Assembly (NCBI GenBank): GCA_018881555.1
Contig: JACAXG010000033.1
Coordinates: 5,588,366 to 5,652,365 of the forward strand
Direction of reading: 5' to 3'
Source: Amblyornis subalaris
Taxonomy: Eukaryota > Chordata > Aves > Passeriformes > Ptilonorhynchidae
DNA length: 64,000 bases
The notes beneath the pieces are model-generated. The model was not told the origin of the DNA. It searched no databases and saw only the letters and a program-made list of their open reading frames with translations. Made by a program: the position numbers and the translations under genes. Every line of letters begins with the position of its first letter. Position 1 is the stretch's first letter. Shown here piece after piece: positions 1 to 12,305 of the stretch.

Positions 1-2714
1 CATCTTGGAAGCAGAAATAATGAACAGGAACTGTATGGTAATGTACATGTCAAATATTTTAAAAATTTAACAACTTGACAGATTTTTATTCCCTTGATAG
101 TAATAAGTAAAGAATTGTCTGGCTAAGCGTTCTATAAACTTGAAGCCAAGAAGAAGGAATTTGAAAATAAAATAGCTACAAATAAATTCACAAATCAGCA
201 ATAAATCTATTGTTGCATGTAGACAGAAAAATTTGAAGCAGTTACATAGAAGATGTGGAAGTGTTCATAAGGTATTTTTTTTCTCTGTTTGAATTAAAGT
301 GTTTGCAAGGAAACCTNTGTCATGGGAAGCATCTGAGGCACTACTTTACACTAAAATCAAATCTTATTTGGTCAGTACACCCAGGAAAAAAGATTCCTTT
401 GAACATTCAGGAACTAGATAAGGAACAATCTTAATCAAAAATGGGCTCAAATCAGCAATTTGGAGAAGGGCTGAAGGGCATTTCTTGATCTCTCACACCC
501 TTTGAAACAATGAAGGGTTAATGATGTGCTAAATCATGGTGACACCTCTATAAACTGTAGTTCAAGGGAAACGGTTTCTTAAATATTTTGTAAATTTCTT
601 CCTAGAAAGATTTCTTTATGTGGGAAATATAGTTTCCAAACTATGAACAAGGCATAAACCCAACAAAAGCTGAAATTAGAGGAAAAAGTGGCAGCACTGA
701 TGGATCAAATCTGAAGCTAGGAGAATATGGGACCAGGGTTTGAATGACTACTCACTTAATCTTTTCAAAGTCACAACACTAAAAAATGTTTACAAAGACA
801 TGTTCTTTACCTTTGCTCCTGGTTTATAAATAACTGGGTGTATATTTTACTTCTCAATCAGGATTCTTTGCTAGTTCTGCAGTAACAGTAGTAGTAAATA
901 TGGAGCTCTGCCTGCATCCAAACACATCCAATTTTGGCAGATGCTTGGAAGCTCAAGTCCCACAATCTGTTTTGCAGCTATCTCTACCAGATCACAATAT
1001 TTAGCATACTTGTCACCTTAATCAGTTGTAAACCTATAACATCAACACTTACTGATCTACTTCACAACATGCTTCCTAAGCATCTTGGATTATGTCTCAT
1101 GAAAATTCAATAGTGTATTCTGGCAATTTGGCGAGTCTGGGAGCTCAAGATGACTGGGATTTAGTTCCAGATTCCAGCACTGGCATTAGATTTAGTACAG
1201 AATAATAAGTCTGAGAAATTATTGAGCTTCCCAAACATGCGTGTCTATCTTAGAGTGAAACATGTCTTTGGGCTCTCTATTAAAAATAATGGGGGAGTAG
1301 CCACCTAGATGACACCTAGACATGGCCACTGGTGACTTCAGTGTCCAGGTGTGTGAATCTTGAGCTGCTACAATTTGGACAGCATGCTTTTGCATGAGGA
1401 ATAGGCATGCTGGGCCACCTGAGTTGCCTTAAGACCATCAGAGTAATCTGAGCAGATTGGCAGGCATGAAGTAAGAAAGGGAGACCTGCACGTTTCTGCA
1501 CTCCATAGCACCTGTTTAGCTGACTGAATCCTACTCTTTGAGTTTAATATATTGTTTCAGCTCACACGGTTGTCTTGGATCTCTGTTCTGTCGGGCTGCC
1601 TCTTTCAAGGAGTGTTACAAATCACAGTGGGGATCATTGTATCTAGCTTTAGCCATATCCTCAAAAACATCCTATTCAGAAACTGACTGCCCTGAGCAAC
1701 CTTATCTAAGCTGGTGGTGCTCTCAGCAAGAACAGATGATCCACAGGGACCCTTCCCAATATGTGGTTCTGCTTACATCTGAAATGACTACCCTGGGCTG
1801 CTCTAAGAGCCAGCAAAGAGGGACTTTGGGGCATATCTGACAAATGTGGGGACCAACTCTAGGGTGAGATGATTCACACCGTACATGTGCCTATTCCTAG
1901 CCACTGATCTTAAAGAAAGTTTATAGTGACAGACTCAGATGTAGACATCTGCACGAAAGATCTCTATAGCTGGCCAAGTAAATCCCTTCCTCAATAATTG
2001 TGAGATCTCTGTCTTCTGAAATTTTTCTGCCCTTGTCAATAACAGAATAAAAATGCATCGTGGTCACATAATACTTGTTTCCCTCAGAAATTAAGTTTAA
2101 CAATGTAATGGGGTAGCAAAGCTTAAAAGAACAGTGACAGGAAGCACATTTAATGGTTAGTGAGATGATAGATTTTTTTCCCAGCTTTTATCCCCACTTG
2201 CTGTGTGAACATAGGCAAGGCACCGTGTGTGCCTCAGTTTATTCAAATGTAAAATGGTTATAATTAATATTCAGCATAATTAATGATTAAGTGCCTTGAG
2301 AACATGTGATGAAACAAACTCTAGAAGAGCATTTTTCTTCAGCCTCTTTAAAACTGTATCCCCTTGCCACATATTTTCAAAAAGTCTACAACTCCTTACT
2401 AGAGCTAAATGACTAATTCAAATGAATAATTTATCTGAAGAATTTTGCTTTGTTTTCTCTTTGCAAATTGTTCTCAAATAGACTGCAAAATTCTTGGGCT
2501 TATTAGTTATTGCCAAATTATGCACACATCTCTTCAGTGACTAATTCTGTGTCTGAAGATCCTTGAATTTTTTTCCTGAAAATGTTAGTAATTTGCTGTT
2601 TGTACTGTGTTGGTAGTTCTTTCCTATTATTGAAAAGCATATGTAATTAATCAATGCAGTCATACCTATGTGTAATGATATTTCATAAATAAATACATAT
2701 ATATGAAAAATTCC
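1..2714. other. Single-copy AT-rich DNA, no gene seen
   Basis: No repeat family, RNA gene or coding sequence is recognised here. Open frames reach only about 100 codons, have no protein-like composition and are not bounded by convincing splice sites. One isolated ambiguous base lies at 317. It reads as intergenic or intronic sequence. Confidence 0.6.
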
Positions 2715-3290
2715 TGATTCATGGACTTTAAAGGTCAGAGAGCACCAGGAGACCACCTACTCAGAACATCTGTAGAGTGAGTTTCCCCAGAATTGAGACT
2801 AATAATTTGTGCTTGACTCAAAGTGGCAGACTTCTTTTAAGAGGATCTGCAAAAGATTATCGAGAAAAGGAAGCATATTTTCAATAGACTTAAATTCACT
2901 ATATGGGGATTGATTCTTTCTTCTCCTTCCACTATGAATCAAAGATGACTAGAAGTGAATAGATTAAATTACATTCTCTGTTCATTCTTGATTGGGTGAC
3001 TTCAAGAGGCAGAAGACAATGCACTGCTCTTGTTAAGTTCATCCAGTGCTTAATTACCCTCTCTGTTAGAAATGTTTCTTACTAATAATATAAATTTGTC
3101 TTAAAGGCTTCAATTTCCCTTTAACAGTTCTTGTTAATAACTTACACATCACAATCAAGTTACCTTTTGATCTTTTTCATGAGCTAAACAGATTGAGTTT
3201 ACTGTAAACCTGTTTTGAAGCCCTCAAATAATAGTTTCTTCCGAACACTCTTAAATTTGTTGACATGCTTTAATATTCTACTGTCAGTCT
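2715..3290 (-). mobile_element. Ancient CR1 LINE 3' fragment, antisense
   Basis: Read on the plus strand, this segment follows the antisense 3' region of old sauropsid CR1 elements in the right order. It begins with a degenerate tail (GATTCATGGACTTTAAAGG at 2715) and the block that normally reads 'ggaccat..gatcatctagtc'. It then continues through the 'ttaattaccctc..gttagaaa' block near 3050 and the 'caagtcacc..gatcttt..gagctaaacagattgag' block near 3155-3200. It fades out in the 'aatttgttgacat' block near 3260. Heavy divergence and small indels make it much older than the copy at 4790. It has no coding potential. Family recognition is from memory of the consensus layout, so the ends are approximate. 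Confidence 0.72.
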
Positions 3291-4789
3291 CAGCAATGCC
3301 ATTTATATAGCTAAAGTTCATGACATATTGATCAAGAACATCTATTTCCTACCCAGAGATCAGGAGAAATATCATTGTGACTGATGTCAGACAAATGATG
3401 AATTACACACACTTAAAAAAGTTTCAGTCAAACACACCCATAACGCATGCACACAGAAATTCAATTTGGGTCAATTTAAATATTTAATTTGACTGAAAAT
3501 ATTATTTTTTATCTAGTATATATTTGTGCATACTTGATCTATTTAAAATTCTTTTGTTAATGGCGTATTTAAAAAAAAAGAAATAAACAAATGTTTCATT
3601 TGTGAAATGAGTAAGTACAGTGGTTCATTTTACGCAGTTTTGAAAGAAATGCAGGACCTAAATTTTGATCTGTTTCAGCTTCCACTCTTCAGTGATGTTG
3701 AAAATGATCTAAATAACTTTTATCTGGCTCTCTCTGTGACTTATGCCATTAACTGAATGGATTGTTATTTTTAGGGCACAATATGCAGTCAGAAATTTTT
3801 CCCAGTTGAGGTTGGGAATTGAAATTCATTTTACACAAACAGTTAATTTTTATTTACAGGAAAGCAAGTAAGAAATAAGGTCACCCACAGGAACCTTAGC
3901 CAAAATTTGCCTTAAAATCAGAAAATACAATCCTAAGAGACTCTAAGAGAAATATATTCACCACGTTCACATAAGGAAAACTGATTCCAGCAAAGCCCTG
4001 CTCTGTGGTCTCTTCCAGACCCTTGATATTCGACAGATATGCTTATGCTGGTTTCGGTAGAGCTTGGATCAGGCTCTAAGCACAGGAATTTGTTGGCATC
4101 ACGTAGCAGGTTATATGAATGGACACTTTCCTTTACTTTACGCCTTCACCATCTGTTCTCCCTTCTAATTAAAAATGCAAAATGAACATAATTAAATATT
4201 GGCATCACAAAAATAAGGTAGAAGTTTTTTCAATGCATATGCATGTTCTTTATTAAATGCAACAAGCATCTGTTTTGTTTTCTTATGTTTCAAGACACAG
4301 ATAGAGGGAAATTGCTTTTTCCTGACAGCAAGGATATTTTTTATTAGTAAATTGGAATTAAATAGAAGAGGTAACACTTTACAACAGTTGGTAAACAGCA
4401 GTTTCTGAAAACAAAGATTCAGGTCTGAGGTTTTTTCTGAGGAAGCATAAGAGGAACAGCAAAAAACGGGAAGGAAAGCCATTACTAAACATTGTTCTGA
4501 CTGACTACTGAAGTCAACCTCTTGGTCCAGGTGCTACTGGAGCTGTGAAATTCAGGTATAAATAACAACTTTTGAGTAGGCATCAAGACTTGTGCCACTT
4601 CCCCCAGGAGCTGCTGCACCAAGCTAGTGTCTGCCTTCCAAAACAGCATACACCTTGTGCTTTATCCTTGTAAAGGGTTACTAATTAAGTATCTTGATAC
4701 TTTACAGCATCTAGGTGGGGTGTAAGGAAGTATAACCATTCCTAGTTTTCAGATAAAGAGGGGCAACTCAAAACCACTATGATCCGTAG
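3291..4789. other. Single-copy AT-rich DNA, no gene seen
   Basis: I see nothing beyond short A-runs (for example near 3571). A 96-codon minus-strand frame at 4192-4482 lacks any recognised domain and is taken as chance. Confidence 0.55.
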
Positions 4790-5437
4790 GTAGCACACAT
4801 TGAAAACGACACAGGTGGCCAAGAAGGACAATGGCATCCTGGCCTATATGAGAAATAGTGAGGCCAGCAGGACCAGGGCAGTGATTTTGCCCTTGTACTT
4901 GGCACTAGTGGGGCTGCACCTGGAATCGCATGTTCATTTCCGGGCCCCTCACTACAAGAAAGACATAGAGGTGCTGGGGCATGTCCAGAGAAGGACAGTG
5001 GAGCTGGTGAAGGTCTGGAGCACAAATCTGATGAGGAGCAGCTGAGGAAAGTGGATTTTTTTAGCCTGGAGAAAAGGAGGCTTAGGGGAGACCTTACTGC
5101 TCTACAGCTACTTGGAAGGTCCTACTGAGGTGGGTGTCAGTCTCTTCTCCTAGGCAATAGTGACAGGATGAGAAGAAATGGCTTTAAGTTGCATCAGGGG
5201 AGGTTTAGATTAGCTATTAGGGGGAAAAAAAATCATGAAAATGGTTGTAATGCATTGGAACAGAGTGCCTAGGGAACTGGTGAAGTCACCATTCCTGCAA
5301 GTGTTCAACAAACATATGGATAGGGCACATGACTTTGAGGACATGGTTTAATGGTGAACACAGTAGTGGTGCTAGGTTGACATTTTGACTTGATAATCTT
5401 AAAGGTCTCTTTCAACATCAACAATTCTATGATTCTA
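4790..5437 (+). mobile_element. CR1 LINE, 5'-truncated, 3' end complete
   Basis: This is a classic avian CR1 copy in sense orientation. The recognisable blocks run in order: 'ggtggccaagaaggacaatg' near 4813, the 'gggcccctcactacaagaaag' block near 4941, 'agcctggagaaaaggaggct' near 5064, and the 'ggaggtttagattagctatt' block near 5200. The copy ends with 'gatcttaaaggtctctttc' near 5397 and a terminal tail of two ATTCTATG-type units at 5424-5437. These blocks are the last part of ORF2 and the 3' region. The copy is truncated at its 5' end, as most CR1 copies are, and shows moderate divergence and small indels. The open frames on both strands inside it (4777-5045) are remnants or shadows, not genes. 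Confidence 0.93.
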
Positions 5438-8140
5438 TAAGCTATATCTATGTCAGTAAATAAAAGTAGGGAGAGGGATTCAGCTCTGGGTCTGAGGACA
5501 CATGGTATTACAGTTGCTTGTGTCCAGGCTGCTTGGGATCAACCTCATCTAGAGCTGTGTTGGTATATAGTACTTGGTCCTATATCTCTTCACAGTTCCA
5601 GTGTCCCAACCCATGGTACTTCTTTTTTGTGTGATTAGTTAGATCAGAGTGCATGAAATAAAGAGGCACTGTGCTGCAGCCGGCCAGAACGATGCTTTTG
5701 TAGCTTGAAACTGAGGGCACATAGCATGTCCTAGGTGTAGCCAGAAAGCATGGTGAGCGCACATCTAGCACATCCTAGGGGCAGCCAGAAAGCAAGTAAC
5801 TGGAGGTCAGCACAAATTCTTCTGAAATAGTCTTGGAGCGTTTTAACTAGGAGAAGGCAAACTTACTGCTAGCCTGTCCAACCTGAGCTGTCCTCCAAAG
5901 TGTGTCTGGGTTTTGTGTCAGAGAGCTGAGGGAGTTGAGTTCCCAAAGAGCCAGGAAGTAGGTGGTGTGCCCCAGCGGCTCAGTGGGTTTCACCCACAGC
6001 AGTGCCCACTGAGACTAGACCCACAGGAGAAGTCAGTTGCTATAGCACTTGCCCTGCAATAACAGGCAGGTCTTCGGTCACTTGAGTAAACTGGAATACA
6101 GGATTAGGTTTATGGACTTCCTATAGTGGCTCCAGGAAGACTGAGGCATCCCTGACTGGGATCTGCAAAATGCAGCCTGACAAGAGCTCCCTGAGCTATT
6201 CAGTAGGGTAGCTGGAGAGAGAAGTTTGTTTTGAAATAAACTGTGCTCTGACAGTTAATTTCTGAAATCCAGGCTTCACTTTGAATTCACAGACATAAAT
6301 CCTTTCCAGTAGTATTATGCTGAAACTATTCCTTTACCACATATTTTATAGTAAGCATTTACTGGATCATAGACTAGAATTGAAGTGTCCCACTTCCCAG
6401 GCTATGGGAGAACCTGGACAGAAGCTTCTTGATATAAAAATAGATTTAATTGACTGGAGCACCTTATCTTGTGAATCAAGGCTTATGGTCACCCTCGTGT
6501 AGAGAAGCACTCCTGCACTTTGGTGCAATGCTCCAACAATACAGCAATTGGGTAATGCTGCTACAGTCCGTGTTTCTTGCAGCACTCAGTGTTGACAATA
6601 CCCACTCAGCCTGGACTGGCATGAAAAACCCAGGAAAAAAACCTGGTGTTTATGTCCCAGTGTGACTCTGAGATAAGTTAGAGAAGATTATTAGTGTGAA
6701 ACTTACTCCTTGAGAGGCAGAGGAGTTGCAATTCTGATTTGGTATTGTCTTTACTTCACTGTTCTTCCACATGCACCAGCAATGTCTTGCTGGAGCTGAA
6801 CTGCCTGACTTCTTAGTGAGTCCAAAACCAGGTCATTAGGCTCTCTCAGTTGGGTTTTCTATACCCTAACTTCAACTCTAAAAATTGGGTGTGTAGTCCA
6901 ATTTTGTCATTTGGGCTCCCTCTAGAGCCAGCTGAGGAAGACAGATGATCTACCACATCTTTTCAGTCACAGGATATGTGTTGAAGACAAATAGGGTGAC
7001 TCACACAACAAGTATAGAGAGAATCCTGCTCGTTAGCTCAATCCAGATGCCTAAAATTAGGAGAGGAAAATCACCCGCATGGGTTTTCCTAGTGAAAAGA
7101 GGAATGTTTCAAGTTAGTTTACTAATTTAAGTTTTCATCTAAAAATACAACTCAGTATCGGTGGCTATTGGTATATTAAATGCTAAACCAAGCAGTATTA
7201 CATATTTTTGTGAATTTTCTGCTGCTATTAAATGAGTGGTAGATTGAGTGTATAAACCAGTCCCCATGAACAAATGAATGGGATTCTTCTCTTCCTTGAT
7301 CATCTGTTCAAAACTGATAGTGACTATTACACTATTTCAACTCTCTTGCAGGTTGATTAGCTTGTTAATATAAATGTCTAATTTGAGAATTCTATTGAAA
7401 AAAAAAAAGTAAGCAAGTCCTAATTTCAAATTGAATATTTGACTATAAATGAAAGTTATAGCGAAGGACAGGTATAAATTGCTCATATCTCCCTGACAAG
7501 TTTTTTCAAGGAAATCTCTTCCACATCTGTTGACCAGAGCCTATAGAAGCCTTATAGAAAGACTAAACAATATTACTTCAGAAGGTTCATATGGCTGATG
7601 TGTATCTGGTAGAAAGAGAGAGGGAGTGTAATAGAGACATGAAGTATGTTTCTAGAAGGAGGTGTGAGATGCAAAATTCATATTCAAGGCAATACACACT
7701 GTAATGATGTTCAAAATCACTGTCCCCATCTCAGGCACTCCAAAAATTTTTCACTATATGCCCTTCAGTGTTGTTTTTTAAACACAGTTTGTCTTGGGGA
7801 GGATAACAGCAGCTTGGTAGTGTACCGCACACAGTGTGAGGAGGAAGGAGTTTGTTTTTCCTAGAGTCCTGTTGAAGTGTTAATTTAAAGAAGTAATAAT
7901 GTAAATCTTATTTCAAACATTCTTTCCCCCCGGCAGACTTCTATATTAAGACATTTGGATAATTGACCAATGTTACTGTAGCTCAGCAGGCATTATTTTC
8001 TTTTGGTAAAAGGATACCATAGTAAATTTCAATGAGAAGGAGCAAAAAAAAATGAACAGACTTAAATAAGACTTGAATATGAAAGGAAAATATAAACCAG
8101 ATGGGAATGATGGAGACAGGTTTTCATATCTTTCTTTTCT
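5438..8140. other. Single-copy DNA with a small local duplication
   Basis: No gene is recognised. Two near-identical copies of a roughly 28-bp segment, both ending in 'agccagaaagca', lie at 5723-5750 and 5767-5794, offset by 44 bp. A run of A occurs near 7398. Open frames reach about 70 codons and look random. Confidence 0.5.
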
Positions 8141-8149
8141 TTTAAGATC

Positions 8150-8520
8150 TGTTTAAAAGTTTCCCTTCACTGCATTGGCTTTCTGCCGCTGAGTAACATG
8201 AGGCAACATATTTGTTCAGCAGCAGCAGCTGGGAGCGATTCGCTGGCTGCGGAATGCTGGCCCGCCACGCCAGCGATGGATTCGGTGTCCAACACAGCCC
8301 AACGGGAACATTCTCGCTGCCTGCTGTGGGTGCTGGAGCAGGTGCTGGAGGGGAAAGGTCTGGTCTCCCTGACATTGATGGCAAAGCCTTTGGTGAGACC
8401 AACCTCTCCTTGGGTCCTGGAAGGCAAATCTGGNGACTCCACTGCCAGCGTTTTGGGGGAGAAGCCATCACGTTACTCCTGTGGTATCATATGCCTCTCT
8501 GATCATTAATAGGCTTAGAA
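8150..8520. other. GC-rich segment with a local CpG cluster
   Basis: Composition changes sharply against the AT-rich surroundings. Between about 8211 and 8320 I count about nine CpG dinucleotides in roughly 105 bases. Frames are open on both strands (for example 8198-8509 plus and 8142-8471 minus), which is expected in a GC-rich stretch poor in stop codons, so none is called as a gene. A pyrimidine-rich tract ending in 'tttaag' precedes it near 8145, and a GT with moderate donor context lies near 8391. An exon or orphan CpG cluster is therefore possible but unproven. One N lies at 8434. Confidence 0.4.
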
Positions 8521-8879
8521 GCTGCAAAATAACTAACTGTGGGGCTGGTTGTAACAGTATTGGACACTTCATCTCTCTTGCACCCACTAACAGAGAGAAA
8601 TTTTTGTCTCCCTTCCCGCTCCTCCTAATTAAGCCATAGTGGCCATGGTGGCTCTGGGGCTCTTTCTTCAAGTCATTGTTTCTCACTGTAGTTTTACTGA
8701 CACATGAAAAAAGCTCAGGGGCAGGAGGCACACGGTGTTTTCTACTGAAGCTTGAGCTTTAAAGCTGGAACTCAGGCTGCTTCACTCCACTGCTGACAAT
8801 TTAGCAAATGGTCCATGTTATGCTGCTTTGATCTTGTGAAAGTTTTCAAAAATTTCATCCTTGAAGAAAGCTACAGGCC

Positions 8880-9270
8880 CAACAGATCCCCCAGTTCATT
8901 AGCAATCCTTTAGCGGTTCCCAACAATTAGAGCTGTCAGCCNGTCGAACTCCGTTCGGAGGCCGTGCATTCAAAATCCCTGACTAATGACTTGGTAAAAA
9001 GACTTGACAGTGTGTTGCAATTTGTTATAATTGAATCTAAGCTGCATCAGCTGTTTAAGGGGCTGAAATGTTTTCAAACATTACATTGATTTAAATTAAT
9101 GCCACAAAAATATTCAGAAATCGTGTCTGTCAGATTCAGTGCTAATAATCATGTTCTCTTCAGATACGAAGAAGACATTTCATCACCATTTGAAAGCATT
9201 GTCAGGCAGACAGTTTAAATTCCCCCTCCTCTTCTCCCCTTAACTGAAAAATAAGTTGATAATCATTATA
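8880..9270. promoter_or_regulatory. Candidate conserved non-coding element
   Basis: The stretch is free of simple repeats and transposon blocks. It has balanced, information-rich composition and several homeodomain-like ATTA/TAAT cores (for example around 9030-9100 and 9145-9150). It has no useful open frame. This texture resembles vertebrate enhancer-type conserved elements, but conservation cannot be seen from one sequence. The call is inference. Confidence 0.3.
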
Positions 9271-12043
9271 TTCATGAGAGGAAAGTGCTTGGTAGCTGGA
9301 GTGGGACAGGGTGGAAGGGAGATGCCTCCTCAACTATGACACTGTCAGGAAGAAAATTTGAAAAGCCCATTACAAATAATAATTTTCACAGACTACACTT
9401 CAATATAAAAAAAAAATCAAAAAACTTAGAAACAATTCTACAGCAACTGTTGGGGAAAGTTCAAAAAGAATCATATTTTCTAACTCATTCTCTGCGTTTA
9501 TTTTAACTGTGGACACATAAACTGAACAGTGGGACATTTGGCAAGCAGACATCCAGCACAAGTTCTCTGGTTAAACTTGCATCTGTTTCCAGAATACCTT
9601 TCACTCGAAAGCAGTGGGATGACATAAGATATCAAGGCAGCTTTACTTTCCAAATAAATTGTTTGCTCTGTTTTTTTAATCCTCTTTTAGGACTGGAAAG
9701 CTTTCCATTTAAATTAAGAGGGGCTCAGACTGTAAGCACTAAACCTGAATTTTCCTGCTTTGAATGCTCTAGGGTCTAAAAATGGAATTTAAAGTTATTA
9801 TTCCATTTGTATGAGGGCTATTTAAAAGCCAGATCCAGACAGAATTTGTGACTTTGCCCATCCAGAAAGTCAAGACATTTTGGATTCTGTGTTTTTTCCC
9901 TCTTGAAGTATAGAACACCTTGAGTGTACAGAATGAGGAGTTAAGATTTAATCGGTACAGAAAATTCAGTACTGATAAAAAAGGTCACTGAAGGAACACA
10001 TTCTCTCTAGTATACCTATGCAAACTAGGCTGAGTTGAGATGCTACAGGTTTTAGTTATCATCACACTACTTTGCCTAGTAGACAAAAAACCTATTGACA
10101 AACCCTAGCACAGAAAGAACTACTGAACTTTTCTGACCTCAGAAACCAATTGCAACCTTCTGTTAACACTAGTTTTATTCCTCTGTGGTTCTGAAAGCCA
10201 CAGTATTCATCTGACTCACAGTGGATATCTACTCTATACATACCCAGCGCTGAGCTGGTCCATGGAGATACCTGAAGGGAGCATTTGATAAAGTCTCAGC
10301 ATTGCCAATACTAGGGCTTGAACTGTAGGAAGCTGAGATAATCTCATTTCCTTATCAGGAATTAGATATTCGTAGAAAACTGGCTGATTATAGGCAAGGA
10401 AAGAAGCAAACAGGCCCCACTCTGAATCTCTTCACACTGATAAACTCTTCTGAAGTCCCACTTCTTCTTTTCCAAGCTCACATAGTCTTCCTAACCAGTG
10501 TACTACGAATAGTCCTTAATATTAGTAACTACATTTTTCTCTATATTTGTTATTAATATTATGGTCTGGATTTTTATTAGATTGCTAGGAAAATCTCAAA
10601 AGAGTCTTTAGTACAAATGCAAAGACCCTCTGATACAAGTATACAAACATGTCTGTGTTATGTTAGAGGTAACCCAACATACTTTTTTGTTCCTTTCAAA
10701 GTTTTGCACATTTAGACTTCTGTATCAGCTAGATGGTATGTAAGGAGCTAACAAGATATTGGTTAGTCTTTTAGTCTTGCTGGTTTCACAAAATAGTGTG
10801 GGTCATAAAACTCTGTATACAAAAAGGCTTTTATAAAATATCTGATTATTAAAAAATGTCAGTGAACAGCTTTGAGTTCTTACACTTCATCATTCCTAGA
10901 TTTTACAAAGATGTGTGTTCCTGGGATCATGGTTATCATTAAATAAATCACAGAAGAATATTCCACTAACACATCCTATGTTCATTTAACATATTCATTT
11001 TCTTTAAGTATTATGGACCTGATTCTACTAGGCAGGTATAATTTCAGGAATGCTGATGTATGGCCTGTATTGGGCACTTCAGAGTGGATTTATTTCAATA
11101 ATCTGATCTATTGAAGCCAGTCATCCAGGCTTCTTCTACAGCCACAGGATCATTAGACGCATCCTCAGACAGTGATTTACCTCAGTACCTATATTACANA
11201 ACCATCTCCAGATGCTGCTCCTGCCATGGGCATGTTGTTCATTTAGATGCCTTGCAAGGTCCGAGAACACTGCAACTTTTCAGATACTGATACACAGAAA
11301 ATTCCACAGGCAAAACCTGTGAAACTTTCCCTGCCTTAAATTGACTTATTTTCATACTATAAGCTTGCAAGGAGTTGCCATTTAATTCCACCAATGGTTC
11401 ATAACATCTTAATTCCTTGTCATGGTGTTCCTGCCCATAGCATGGGGTTTAAAACTAGATAATTTAAGGTTCCTTTTACCCCAAATCATTCTATAGTTAT
11501 CTTCAGTTCCTATGAAGTCACAATACTGATCTGTTCCTCAAAGTTAATACCGCAATAAAAAGGAATTTTCTGAACAGTGAGAACCTACACAAGACTCTTC
11601 AACTCCTGTTTGAGCATCTTAGTAATAGTCTTATTTTGGTATACTCTGACTGCTTAACAATATCTGCTGAAGTCAGAGGGAACAGCTTCATACTCACATG
11701 CTTATCAGCAAAAGTTTGAATTTAGGTACAACAATGTGAATTGGGTGGGTTGATATTATGTGCTATTTGATAAACGTGTAGAAGGTGAGATTTCTTTTTT
11801 TATGTAGTTATACCTTACCTATCCTATGCCATGCCAGTTTCTTGCTGCAGTCCCCATATCATTCTTGAATCCCTGCTGTGAATTGCACCCTGTAATTATT
11901 TCTAATGTGCTTTCATGTTTCTTATTTTTTTTATTCAGTGAGAAGCTTATCTTCTCAAAAATGTAGTTTTGCTTCTTCTTGCATCACAATCAAAACATGT
12001 AAACTAAGGCAAAAGCTGATTTAGAAAGGTGGGAAGCAGGGAA
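9271..12043. other. Single-copy AT-rich DNA, no gene seen
   Basis: No repeat family or coding sequence is recognised. Open frames are under 75 codons. Part of 9600-9850 has the same enhancer-like texture as the block at 8880-9270, but nothing specific can be named. One N lies at 11199. Confidence 0.5.
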
Positions 12044-12305
12044 TGTTAGTTATCCAAAGGTGTGATATCTACAAAAAGAGCGAAGTCACAAAAGGGTTAT
12101 CCCTTTAACTTAAATCGCCAAGTCAAACAAGACAGAATTGGGGTTAATTTAGCTTTCCAGGCTTTCATAAACTCATACTTGGGAGGTCGAAGGAGGGAAG
12201 TCAATTAGCCCCAATTGTGTCTTGTTTAACTTGGCTGGGTGAATCACTAACCCCTTTGTAAGTTGGCTCTCTTTGTAGCTATCACACCTTTTGTATGACT
12301 GTACA
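12044..12305. mobile_element. Palindromic MITE-like DNA transposon remnant
   Basis: Two arms of about 95-105 bp (left about 12046-12151, right about 12202-12303) are reverse complements of each other, matching at roughly four-fifths of positions by eye. They are separated by a unique spacer of about 50 bp. The best-matching cores are 'aaaggtgtgat' at 12057 against 'atcacacctt' at 12281, and 'aaacaagaca.aattgggg' at 12125 against its complement near 12205-12225. The outer right end reads GACTG followed by TA, as in Tc1/mariner-type ends; the left end is degraded. There is no transposase frame. The long arms and small size fit a non-autonomous MITE; the family is not identified. Confidence 0.65.
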
